Shown here piece by piece: positions 1 through 31,605 of a stretch of DNA of 64,000 nucleotides; position 1 is the stretch's first letter, and each line of letters opens with the position of its first letter. The notes under the pieces were generated by a model. That model was not told where the DNA came from, made no database searches, and saw only the letters and a program-made list of their open reading frames with translations. The DNA is from Rallus limicola. Lineage: Eukaryota; Chordata; Aves; Gruiformes; Rallidae. Both the position numbers and the translations under genes were made by a program. The DNA lies in contig JAKCOZ010000003.1 of assembly GCA_022605955.1 (NCBI GenBank), positions 41,442,761-41,506,760 on the forward strand, given 5' to 3'.

Positions 1-1229
1 CATGCCTGCCTAGAAACTTCTCAGAAACTGCTTCCCCCCCAATGTCAAAACCAGTAGTGGGATTGATGCCGCTCTGGTCAGCGATGAGCCATTCTTTTGC
101 TTTAATCTGGGAACAAATACTTGCCAGTAATCTGGAGTAAGAATCTGACACAACGTTAGATTTTATATGGAAAGGATGATGCTTACTTAAAATCCAGTTA
201 TTTATTGAAGGACTATAAGAAAGTTATACCTGTCATCCTGTTTCGAGGGGAGAGGAGATGTGAGTTAAGTTGGTAGGGTTACTCTTGTATCCTTTTTTTT
301 TTTTTTTTGTCTTTTTTTTTACATTTGGGAATTGGAAAAAAAACACCCACCACCACAATAAAAGCAGCAATGCAAAATGGTAACACAGAGAATAGGTAAA
401 CATTAAAAATTATTACATAGTTTAATCAGATACTAAACAAGCTGTAAAATAGTCTTAGTGAAAACCACGTGTTTCAGTAACTGTGGATGTTGCTTGTAAA
501 AGTACTGATTTTCTGTGTCATTTCAGTTGTCAGAAACCTTCCTTTTTCAATAGCCTCCAAACTGCCTTATGATAATCATCACCCTTACTTGTTTGACTAT
601 GAAAGTTACCTTACTGTAACCTGGTACTCTATTATTGGATATCTTGATGTACTTTGGCCTGTATGTAAGGGTTTAGAAGTCAATGTGTTAACTCACTTTC
701 GCTCACCGCAGTTTGGTGAGTTAACATATGTAAACTGACTCAGGCAAAAACGTCCTTTTTTTGTTCAGTCTGTCAGTGGGTGGATCTTCTGGCAGTTGAT
801 TCCACTGTATGGTTTTGGAGTATGTGATTTTTTTTTCCTTTCATTTACTAAGGCATCGATAATTTTTTTCCCCTTACACAGAAGTTTCCATCTGATCAGG
901 AAACTGTTTAATTGGAGTTGAACTTCATGATAATTAAATATTGTTTATAAGGAATTCACATACATTATTTGTATAAATAGAGGTATTAAAATTAAGTTAA
1001 TTTTAATTTAAAAAAAAATAAATCTGTCCTTTCCTAAAGTGTTTGGATGATAGGTTTGGTAAAGTACTGCTTGACTGTTACTGAATGAGTTAGTATGTGT
1101 CCACAGTTCTGGGCTGCACTTGTGTATGCTGTTTGTGATGTCTACAGTTTAGTTGCTCTAAAGATTATTAATTTTAATGCTGCTTCTTTTATTTTATGTT
1201 TTTTTTTTCTTCTCGCCCTATTATTTCAG
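1..1229. other. GNE upstream intron, right-hand part
   Basis: AT-rich sequence before the first visible GNE exon, with poly-T tracts near 291-320 and 832-839. I searched for the upstream exon of the long isoform (human-like METYGYLQRESCF) and did not find it. The 83-codon open frame at 487-738 has no recognisable features. Confidence 0.6.
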
Positions 1230-21638
<20,409 letters not shown>

Positions 21639-21924
21639 ATACCTGGAAGAATTAGATACCTAATGGGTGGTGGCATTACTTTACCTGAAGTTGTTCTTTG
21701 ATGAGAGCAGCAACTGAATCAGAGTAGTGTTCTGAGTAGTGACTACTTCAGTGTTTCCCAGATGAGGAATTATTATCTTTTTGTATTTCTCTGAAATTTC
21801 ATCTGACTTCATAGAAACTAATGTGCAATCCTGTTGTTTTTAATCATACCTGTGGGTAAGCCCATACGTTGCTTTAAGTGCAGCTGAATTATTTATGAGC
21901 GTATCTTGATGAACGATGTGTCAA

Positions 21925-21930
21925 ATTAAA
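21925..21930 (+). terminator. Candidate GNE poly(A) signal, proximal
   Basis: ATTAAA 287 bases after the stop codon. Use is inferred from position only. Confidence 0.35.
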
Positions 21931-22647
21931 GATAATACTTGGGGATCCATATCTCATTTTGCACCTATGTGAAATGAGAATTCTACAGTGTTGTTGACCA
22001 GCTTTGCAGCTTCTAGGCTTTTACCCACAGAGTAAATATGATGTAATCACCAGCAGCAAGTAGTAATTTCGGTGGGTGGGAATGAAGGAAGTTGCCTCTA
22101 CAATCACAAAGGCTTACTCCAGAAATTGTGGTTCATGAAGGACCTTAGTAAAGGCAGTTATTTATTACATCATCCTTATAGAGGGCAGAGTCCCATTTTA
22201 GAAGCTTTGCATATGAAGAAAAAAGATCATGCTCTAGTGAGCTTACAGCTTGCAGAGTAGTCAAAACAAACTGACCAATGTAGCAGCATCTTTGCCTTCC
22301 TATCTTATGGTTATGGCCAATGTTAAATTATTTCAGTTCTATTGTTTGGGTTTACTCAAGGGACTTAGTCTGCTCCTTTGCCCAATGAGCAGAGAGAATT
22401 TATTCTTTGGTAGCCAGTCAGCTGAAGCTCAGTGATGTTGCACATCTCAGCTTAAAGACTCAACTTTTCAGTAAATCTCTTCCATTGCATCTCCTCAGCA
22501 GTTCTGGTGACTGTACATACACTGTTCTTGTCCTGTATTCACCATCAGCTCACAGGATGGAAAATCAGATCTGAGCCTCCTCCTCACCTTCAAGACATTT
22601 AGAAGCCTGGGAGCACAGCATGTCAAATACCAGTGAAGGTCTTCCTC

Positions 22648-22653
22648 AATAAA
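22648..22653 (+). terminator. Candidate GNE poly(A) signal, middle
   Basis: Canonical AATAAA about 1.0 kb after the stop codon, followed by a T-rich stretch (ctttctttaatt). Confidence 0.4.
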
Positions 22654-23370
22654 GCATGGTTACCTTTCTTTAATTAGTCTTTCTTTGACACTAGGTCTGT
22701 CTTACACAGCTGCTTTGTAGCTCTTCCACAAGGAATCATACTGAGAATTCACATCCTCACAGTACACTTTAGAAACATCACCAGTTCTCCTCAATGTCTC
22801 CAAGAATCTTCTACATCATAGTTTGTCTCAGAGCCAGCAAGTACTAGCTGTTAACCACTTGCAAAGTTGTGATAGGCTTTACATCACCAGGGGATATGTA
22901 GTTCCTTTTCTTACGGTGTCTTGGTTTGCTTTATGATTCCCATTCAATATGGGTGGTAGCTCCATGAGCAGGTCAAGGAAAAAGCAGCTTTGCTGTATGG
23001 TGATAGTAGCTCAGAGCAGGAATAACAGTACTGAGGTTCCAACAGAGAGGAACTCTTCTATCTTGCAGTTCTCTAGCAGGACCAGGCTTTTCATTTCCAG
23101 ACCTCCTGAAGCTAGGGTATTTTTTTTTATACAGCCTCCAGTTATGCTTTTCCCTAACAGCTGAGAGTGCAGGGATAGAGAAAACATAAAAGACTGAAAA
23201 TACTTGAAAAGTTTTACTCTAAATACCTTTAACATTTAGACCCATTAAGAAAATGGTTCCTGAAATGCTTTTGAAAATGTTTTTCTTTTTTCTGTCAGCT
23301 GGAGAAGAACCTGCTCTATGTGGTGCAAAAGTCCTTGCAGTTTTCCCTAAGAAGTTTGTGAGTTTATAAT

Positions 23371-23376
23371 AATAAA
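23371..23376 (+). terminator. Candidate GNE poly(A) signal, distal
   Basis: AATAAA within an A/T-rich run (ataataataaaatattt) about 1.7 kb after the stop, followed within 35 bases by tttgtttatttttcc. It is the last strong signal before the repeat block. Confidence 0.45.
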
Positions 23377-23689
23377 ATATTTAATAGCAAAACAATGATT
23401 TGTTTATTTTTCCTTCCCTGTTCAGAAACGTTCCCCACACTTCAAGCGCTTTATTGTGGGGCAGGTTTTATGGACACTGGGAGCAAACATCAGGTGGTCA
23501 CAGAACATCTGTGGTACTGTGCTGTCTGCTTACTTGATGCTGGCCTTCTGTCATTTAGTGCAGCCCACGTGACTTCAGAGGGCAAACCAGTCTTTAGACC
23601 CACTACTGAGAGGGAAGGAAGGGAGTGAAAGGACACGACACAAGCTGAACTCAATTTCCACAGCTATTGCCAGTATTTTAACAGTTGCC

Positions 23690-23745
23690 CTTGATGATTC
23701 TGTGATTCTAAAGGTCTTTTCCAACCTTCTTATTCTGTGATTTCA
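23690..23745 (+). repeat. CR1 tail fragment
   Basis: Short sense-strand CR1 3' terminus (TTCTGTGATTCTAAAGGTCTTTTCCAACCTTCTTATTCTGTGATT, split into TTCCAACCTT and ATTCTGTGATT motifs). It lies head to head with the antisense copy beginning at 23761. Confidence 0.7.
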
Positions 23746-23760
23746 AAGCAGAAGTGCAGC

Positions 23761-24350
23761 CACAGAATCATACGGGTTTGAAAGGACTTTGAGAGATCAT
23801 TGGGTCCAACCCCCCTGCCAAAGCAGCTCCCTAGGTCATATTGCAGAGAATATCTCCAGAGAAGGAGACTCCACAGCCCCCCTGGGCAGCCTGTCCCAGG
23901 GCTCTGTCACCCTCACTGGGATAAAGTACTTCACCATATTGGTGTGGAACTTCCTGTGCTCCACCTTGCAGCCATTGCCCCTTGTCCTGTCTCCACAGAC
24001 CATTGATAAGGGTCTGGCCACTTCCCCCTGCATCCCACACTTCAGATATTTATAAACATTAATCAGATGCCCCCCCCCCAGTCTTCTTTTCTCAAGACTG
24101 AACAGTCCCAGCTCACTCAGCCTTTCCTCACAGGGGAGATGCTCCAGGCCCTTAATCATCCCTGTAGCCCTCCTCTGGACTCTCTCCAGGAGATCCCTGT
24201 CTGTTCTGTACCAGGGAGCCCAGAACTGGACACAATACTCCATGCGGGGCCTGACCAGGGCAGAGTAGAGGGGGAGGATCACCTCCTGTGACCTGCTGGA
24301 CACACTCCTCCTGATGCACCCCAGGATCCCATTGGCTCTCCTAGCCACCA
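23761..24350 (-). repeat. CR1 LINE 3' fragment, antisense
   Basis: Reverse-strand CR1 starting at the tail (CACAGAATCATACGGG at 23761). It keeps the 3' UTR and an unusually readable ORF2 C-terminal remnant: [40 protein letters not shown] and the VTEPWDRLPRGAVESPSLE tail. It is very similar to the copy at 28145-28608, so both probably belong to one young subfamily. Confidence 0.93.
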
Positions 24351-24575
24351 GGGCGAAGTCGTTACCTGCATTGGCAGCATCTCTTCTAGGAGGGAGGTTG
24401 GATTTATAGTGTCCCTGATAGGATTCGTATACACTTAACTGCTGAAGTTGTAGACAGAATGCCACTGTCCAGTGCTCCAAGCAGAACTGCCTGATAAGTG
24501 CTTGGACAGGAGACCCCTCATGGACAGGCATGGTTATAGTCTGAATTGTGTGAGCAAGTACAAGCAGTACATACC

Positions 24576-25161
24576 TGTCGTGGTTTCACCCCGGCTGTGG
24601 GCCGAGATCCACGCAGCTGCCTGCTCCTTAAAGTAAAAGAGCAGGAGAAGAGGGAAAGGGGGGGGTGGGGGGGGGAACAAGGGAAAGGAAAAGGAAGGGG
24701 CAAATAACTCCAAGAAACTGAGGCCCGTGGGTTGGGATAAGGATAGTTTACTAAGAGAACAGAAAGATAAAATATAACAATGCTAACAGGACTTTAGAGC
24801 AAAAGAATATGAAACTATTGATACACAATGCAGTTTCTCACCCAACCACACAACTCAGGCCGCACCACCCAGAGCCGTCCCGGAACCCGACCGTCCCCCA
24901 AGACCCTCGTGTCCCGGCCGCTCGCGTCCCGGAACCACCCCTCTTCTTCCTCCCATCAGCCCCCCTTTATCCTGGGCAGGACATAATTGGCATGGAATAC
25001 TCTCTTTGGCCCATCTGGGTCACCTGTCCTGGCTTTGACTGTCTGACTGCAACTAGAAACATCAGGGTGTTATCAGCACTGCTTTCATTTTAACTCCCAA
25101 ACACAGCATCCCATCCACTGCTACAAATGAAGTTAACTCTATCCTGACTGAAACCAGGACA
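24576..25161. mobile_element. Solo LTR of an avian endogenous retrovirus-like element
   Basis: Begins TGTCGTGGTTTCACCCCGGC and ends TGACTGAAACCAGGACA, giving TG...CA ends with near-perfect terminal inverted complementarity. It is 586 bp and G-rich near 24658-24676. A possible 5-bp target duplication is ATACC (24571-24575) versus ATATC (25162-25166), one mismatch. No retroviral coding sequence flanks it. A 72-bp relative lies at 26403-26474. Confidence 0.8.
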
Positions 25162-25261
25162 ATATCCTGCAGAGTGCTACAAGATTGGAAAAGTGATTTA
25201 AAACAAGTTCTTCATGCTGAAGTTAAAAATTGATTCAGCTTGTGTAAGACTCCTGTCAGTC

Positions 25262-28140
25262 CCTATAGAATTGACATGGAAAGGGCCCTTTAGATCATCA
25301 AGTCCAACTATCACCCTAACCTGCCAGCTATCACTAAAGCATGTCCCTCTGCACATCTGGTTTTTTAAACACCTCCAGAGATGGACACTCCACTATTTCC
25401 TGGTCAGCCTGTGCCAATGCCTAACAACCCCCTCTGTGAAGAAATTTTTCCTGATACCAAATCTAAATCTCCCCTAGCATGCCATCAGGCCATTTACTCC
25501 TGTCCTATTGCTTGTCCCTAGGAAGAAAAGGTCAGCCCCCCCCTCCTCTCCACAACCTCCTTTCAGGTAGTTGTAGAGAGCAATTAGGTCTCCCCTCAAC
25601 CTATATTTCTCCAGACTAAAGAACCCCAGTTCCTTCTGATGGTCCTCAGAACACTTACACCTTCAGTCCCCTCTCCAGCCTCATCGCCCTTCTCTGGACA
25701 TGATTTATCACTTTTGTGTTTTTTCTGTAGTGAGGGGCCCAAAACTGAACACAGTTCTCATCAGGGTGGGGCCTCACCAGAGCTGAGTACAGGGGGACAA
25801 TTACTTCCCCTAGTCCTACTCGCCCCAGTGTTCTAAATACAGACCAGGGTGCTGTTGGCCTTCTTGGCCACCTGGGCACACTGCTGGCTCATACTCAGCT
25901 GGATGTCAATCCACACTCCAGGTCCTCTGCCAGGCAGCTTTCCAGCCACTCCTCCCCAAGCTTGAGGCACTCCTTGGGGTTATTATGACCCAAATGCAGG
26001 ACCTGGCACTTGGCTTTGTTAAACCTCATGCCATTGGCCTTGGCCTATCAATCCAGCCTGTCCAGAACCCTCTGTAGGGTCTTCCTACAAATCAACACTC
26101 CCACCAAACTTTGTGTCATCTGCAAACCTCAATCCCCTTATCCAGGTGATTAATAAAGTTATATAGAAAACTGGTCCCAGCACAGAGCCCTGAGGGACAC
26201 CACTAGTCAGTGGCTGCCAACAGAACTTAATTCCATTTACCACCACTCCCTGGGCCCAGCCATACAGACAGCATTTTACCCAGCAAAGAGTACATCTGTC
26301 CAAGCCAAAAGCAGCCAATTTCTCTAGAATGCTATGGGAAATGATGTCAAAGGCTTTGCAAAAGTCCAGACAGGCAACATCCACAGCTCTTCCCTCATCC
26401 ACTGACGTGGTTTCACCCACGCTGCGAGGGCTGCTACAAATGAAGTGAACTCTATCCTGACTGAAACCAGGACATCCACTAAGCAGGTCATCTTGTCATA
26501 GGAGACAAGGTTGGTCACAAAGGACCTGCCTTTCATGAACCCATGCTAATTTGGCCTAATTGCTTTTTTCCTGCATGTGTCTTATAATGGCACTCAGGAT
26601 GATGTGCTCCATAATCTTCCCATGCACTGAGGTCAGACTGGGAGGCTTACAGTTCCCCAGGTCCTCCTTCTGGCCTTTCTCGTGGATGGGCATCACATTC
26701 ACTACTCTCCAGTCAACTGGGACCTCCCCAGTCAGCCAAGACTGCTGATAAATGACAGAAAGCAGCCTGGTGAGCACCTCCACCAACTCCCTGGGTACCC
26801 TCAAGTTGATCTCCCCTGGCCGCATAGACTTGAATACATCTAGGTGTTGAACCAGGTCCCTCACCATTTCTCCTTGCATTATGGGGGCTGCATTATGCTC
26901 CCAAGATCTGTTTTCTGGCTCAGGGGCTGGGTACTCAGGGAACAACGGGTTTTGCTGTTGAAGACAGAGGCAAAGGCAGCCTTCCACACCTCAGTTTTCC
27001 TCATTGTTTGTCTCTATGTTCCTGGCCCCACCCTCCCAAAGGTCAAGGCAGCAGTTCTGCTGACTCTGCTCCTTGCTTCTCCCAGAACTGAAAGCTATCA
27101 TTTCATGCTCACTGTGCCCAAGGCAACCTGCAACCATCACATCTCTCACCAGTCCTTCTTCAGAACAGCAGATCCAGCAGGGCTGTTTCCCTAGTTGTCT
27201 CTTACCAGCTGTGTCAGGAAGCGATCTCCAACACACTCCAGGAAATTCCTAGACTGTTCCATCTCTGCTATACTGTATTCCCAGCAACGATCTGAAAGGT
27301 TGATGACGCCTACAAGGACAAGGGCTCAGGATTGAGACTTCTACCAGCTGTTCATGGACTGTTTTGTCTGCCTTCTTATCCTGACCGGGAGGCCTGGAAC
27401 AGACTCCCACCATACCTACTTTTTCGGCCCTTTCGTTGATTCTTACCTGTAAAACACTCAACACTACTATCACCATTATATTCTAGGTATCCGTAACACT
27501 CCTTGACATACAAGGCTACCCTCGCTACTTCCTGCTTGCCTATCCTTTCTGAAGGATCTATATACATCCATGGCAGCATTCCAGTCATGAGAATCATCCC
27601 ACCATATTTCTGTGATGGCAACTGTATCAGTTCTCCTGCTGCACAATGGCTTCCAGCTCCTCCTGTTTGTTACCCATGCTGCACGCATTAGTGTACAGGC
27701 ACTCCAGTTGGTCCCTCCAACATCTTGGAGTAACACCCTCTGAGGTGTTTCCCTGTTGCCTCTGACTACTACAGGAGCTGGCTCATCTCCATAAGACTTC
27801 AACTTCTGATTGAGGATCCTCACCCCCAGCAACTTTAGCTTAAAGCACACCTAAGTTGCAAAGTATGTTGGCAAAGATGCACCTCCCTCTCTGAAAGATG
27901 TACCACATCAGCCACCAGAAGACCAGATTCCTCAAAGCAAGTCCCATGGTATACATAGCCAAAGCCCTGTCTCTAACAGCACTCCCTGAGCCATTTATTT
28001 TCTCAACTTTGTCCTCCCTTTCCTTCCCCTTCCCTTTAACCAGGAGGACTGATGAAAAGACTATCTGCAATCCCAAAGTCCTTCACCACTGCTCCCTGGA
28101 CCTTGTAGTCCCTCTTGATATTCTTCAGGTTGCTTACAGC
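25262..28140 (-). repeat. CR1 LINE, long antisense copy
   Basis: About 2.8 kb of reverse-strand CR1. The 3' end is at about 25262. The reverse transcriptase follows ([23 protein letters not shown] near 26105, VDVACLDFCKAFDIISHSIL near 26380), then the endonuclease (AITEIWWDDSHDWNAAM near 27590), then the region upstream of ORF2 to about 28140. Multiple stops and frameshifts make it a relic. A 72-bp LTR remnant with target duplication interrupts it at 26403-26474. The 5' edge abuts another CR1. Confidence 0.92.
26403..26474. mobile_element. 72-bp internally deleted LTR nested in CR1
   Basis: Starts TGACGTGGTTTCACCCACGC and ends CTGACTGAAACCAGGACA, matching both ends of the LTR at 24576-25161 but lacking about 510 internal bases. 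It is flanked by a perfect 5-bp duplication TCCAC (26398-26402 and 26475-26479). It splits the CR1 reverse-transcriptase frame between the LVD and EGRAVDV segments. Confidence 0.85.
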
Positions 28141-28144
28141 TGCA

Positions 28145-28608
28145 TCACAGAATCATAGGGGTTGGAAGGGACCCTGAGAGACCATCGGGTCCAACCCCCC
28201 CTGCCAAAGCAGCTCCCTAGCTCATATTGAACAGAGTATCTCCAGAGGAGACTCCACAACATCCCTGGGCAGCCTGTCCCAGGGCTCTGCCACCCTCACT
28301 GGGAAAAAGTTCTTCCATATGTTGGTGTGGAACTTCCTGTGCTCCAGCTTGCAGCCATTGTCCCTTGTCCTGTCTCCACAGACCACTGAAAAGGGGCTGG
28401 CCATTTCTCCCTGCATCCCATACTTAAGATAATTATAAACATTAATTAGGTCCCCCCTCAGTCTTCTCGAGACTGAACAGCCCCAGCTCACTCAGCCTTT
28501 CCTCATAGGGGAGATGCTCCAGGCCTTTAATCATCCCTGTAGCCCTCAGCTGGACTCTCTCCAGGAGATCCCTGTCTGTTCTATACCAGGGAGCCCAGAA
28601 CTGGACAC
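28145..28608 (-). repeat. CR1 LINE 3' fragment, antisense
   Basis: Reverse-strand CR1: the tail at 28145 (TCACAGAATCATAGGGGTTGG) abuts the 5' limit of the long CR1 copy. Truncated at about 28608 within ...CCAGAACTGGACAC. Same subfamily as 23761-24350, judging by shared wording throughout. Confidence 0.92.
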
Positions 28609-31074
28609 ATGAAACAGCAGTACTGCTGTATCACATTGCTCCTCATTCTTTCCTCCAATGAAGAGACTGCTTCATCCACTACAGGTCTGCCTAAGCATAG
28701 AAACCCAAACAGCCAGGACTTGGGACCACAAGGAAAGCATTTAAGTTGTACTAGCTGTCTTTTCAGAGGTCCTTGCTGATGCTTTGCAAGCCATGTAGCT
28801 AATCAATACAGCACCAGCCTTTGGAATTCCTTTTTTGGTCTCCCAAGCAGCAAGTCTAGCCACACAGTATTTGATCTGCCTTCAAGACACTCAAAATAAC
28901 TGCCTCAGCTTTCTGGTGGTCTTGAGGCACTGGCACTCCTCCATTCAGCATATCACAATCATCAGAAGGATGTATCACCTACCAGCAAAACTCCTAGGTT
29001 TATGTAGGGTGCAGACAGAGTTTATACTCTGCATCAGTCTGCACCAGTGAAATCTGATCTGTGTCCCCTTTTCAAATACTGTGGAGAGTTTCCAGGCCTT
29101 AAGTAAGGGTAAAACAGCTGGACCATATACCCCTTCAACTATCTGGAAAATGGCTTATCAAGGGTACATTTCAAATTTGGCAGCTGAAGTATAGGTGCTA
29201 AAGCCATGTATTCAGCAGAGTTTTTAGCCTGCCACTAAACTATGTTTACTTCATAATCTGAAAGGAGATGCTTTGCATTTATTTAGAAACAACTAAAAAT
29301 GCTCATGAGATTCTGAAGACACAGGAAGCCAAATTTTTCTTAGGCCTGTCTTAAGTTTGCACATAAATTATAACCCTTCTGGGCTGGTTCATTCGGGAAG
29401 TTAGAACAAAACCAAGATTCAAACCATTTATGTGGTGCCCAAACCACCCACTGCTTGTACATTGCAGTTTGGTATTAAATCTGACAAAATCGACTTTTTT
29501 CAGATTAAGCAAGGCAATGAGAAGACAAGGAACACCAACAATTCTTTCTGTTAATGTCATAACAAAGAGAAGGCTTTGGGTTCACAGGCTTCTTGATCTC
29601 ACACAAATCTCAGTTTTATCTGTAACAAATGACATTACTGTTTGGCTGTTATTACTGGCTGATCAAAGCTTTGCATGCTTGAAGGCGCAATTTTTTTTTC
29701 CCATTAGTTTAGAAGAGAATTAACATTTCCACACCACTTTTGCTTTGCTTTACTATTAGACCACCATTGCTGCAACTCTTATCTGCAAGTATTCTGAATA
29801 CTACTAGATCTCCCAGCTTTTTTTACATACAGCATGTAACACAGAAATTTAAAATGCAAATAAAGTGCCAACTTTCTGCCTAATTTAAATGTATGAAAGT
29901 ACTGTATTTAAGGTAAAATTCTAAAGAAATAACCTTTTATTCAAAGGCCCCTTTATTCTTAATTTCATAAGCCTGTAACGCAGGACTTTTAGAAATGCTA
30001 GTAAGATTTTGCCTCATACCTTGAGCTGGGTGAAGTTTTTGCACATGGTAGCAGGCTGTGACCAGTAACAGCCACACGAAGGGAGAGATTAAATGTGTGC
30101 TTCTAACTAGCCAACAGCATTGCACCACTGTTATCATTGTCAGTGAAAGTTGCTTTATTGATGCAGGATCTAATGAAAGACTCCTCTGTTGATCCATGAA
30201 GCATCCCCTGTGAAGTCAGACCACAAAGGCCTCAGTTGTCAGTAACCTTGCATGATCTGAGGATCCTGAATATCTAGTGTAGCTCCAGGCACACAACCAC
30301 CCAGTGCCACGGTGTGTGGCTGCAGCACAGCTGTTCTCAGAGCAACAAGCTTCCCCACATGATGGGGCCTACTGTAATTAGCTTTTAGCAAAAAAGCCAC
30401 CCCCCTTGTCCTTTCTAAAATACAAGCCGGTAAGCCATCTATTTCCCTCTTTACCAGCTGCTCAGGTAAAACACACCAGCATAAAACATACCATGTTGGT
30501 TTATGGTTAAATGTTATCCATGTTTCTCAGACTAAGAGGATGATGGTCCAATGCCATCATTTTCAGGCTTCCAGCTTCCTAATATACCCATAACCTTCTC
30601 TCCAACCCTCTCCTCTACAAATGCTGATTATCATTTCAGACTGGCTGGCACACCATCACAAGCTGAACAAAGCAAGGTCTGTACCAAAGTGTATTCAGCA
30701 GAAGCCTGCAGCATCTCTCAATGCTGCAGGAGGTCTTTGTACACATGCAGCTGGGGTTTTGTTTGACAGATAGGAAATGTCCAGGTTTTTTGTTCCAGGT
30801 TCCACTGACTAGATGCTTCCTGCATCAGCTACACCCTACAGAGATACACAGCAACAGTGGGAAGGCAAGAAAACAGGACTGAGTACACTTGGCTAGGCCA
30901 AATGTAGCACAGAATTGTCACATAAAGTCACAAAACAAAGTGACAGATGCCAGCCTCTGAAGAAAACAAGTGAGTGTTTAAAAGTCCACACAGGGGTTCA
31001 GATTTGCCCATATAAACCTAAGAATTATTTTGCTGAGTGTCACACGGTCCAAGTATCTTAAGTAGGTAAGTTTA
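28609..31074. other. GNE-CLTA intergenic DNA, no gene seen
   Basis: Mostly unique sequence between the two convergent genes. Open frames up to 97 codons (29430-29723, 29620-30200 area) have no domain or composition suggesting coding. Confidence 0.55.
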
Positions 31075-31605
31075 AGTAGAGCACTGGTGAAGCTACACTA
31101 CTGGAGAGGCTGCTTCTAGAGTACTGGGTTCAGTTCTGGGATCACTGGTACAAGAGAAATATGGACATACTGGAAAGAGTACAACAAATAGTTACAAAGA
31201 TTAAGCAACTAAAGCATCTCTCCTGTGGAGAAGGGCTGAGAGGGCCAGGACTGTTCAGCCTGGAGGAGGGAAAGCTCACGGGTCATCTCAGTGTCTACAA
31301 AACATATTTGGAATGGGGATGCAAGAAGCACAGAGCCAGACTCTTTTCAGTGGTGCCCAGTGACAGAACAGTGACAGTGGGCATTGATGGAGGTGTGGGA
31401 GGTTCCTCCTGAACATCTGAAATGTTTCTTCACTGTGAAGGTGACCAAGCACTGGCACAGTCTGCCCAGAGAGGCAGTGGAGGATCTATCCTTGGAGATT
31501 TTCAAAAGCTGCCTGGACTTGGCCTTGAACATGCGACACGAAGTTGCATCTGGAGTTGGACCAGATGACCTCCAGAAGTCCCTTCCAACCTCAGCCTTCT
31601 GGTGA
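31075..31605 (+). repeat. CR1 LINE 3' fragment, sense
   Basis: Old, diverged CR1 3' portion: TTCAGTTCTGGGATCACTGG, then CTGTTCAGCCTGGAGGAG, then GTGACCAAGCACTGGCACAG, ending CTTCCAACCTCAGCCTTCTG. Many indels. The (ATTCTRTG) tail is eroded. Confidence 0.88.

Larger units (their letters stand above)
21639..23400 (+). other. GNE: GNE 3' untranslated region (extent inferred)
   Basis: Unique AT-rich sequence follows the GNE stop with no transposon until about 23690. Three spaced poly(A) hexamers (21925, 22648, 23371) suggest alternative 3' ends; mammalian GNE has a long 3' UTR. Short open frames here (for example 22072-22260) show no family resemblance. The extent needs transcript support. Confidence 0.55.

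Noticed and set aside
487..738. 83-codon open frame upstream of the first GNE exon as the long-isoform exon
   Set aside because: The peptide bears no resemblance to the GNE N-terminus and no donor joins it in frame to the exon at 1230.
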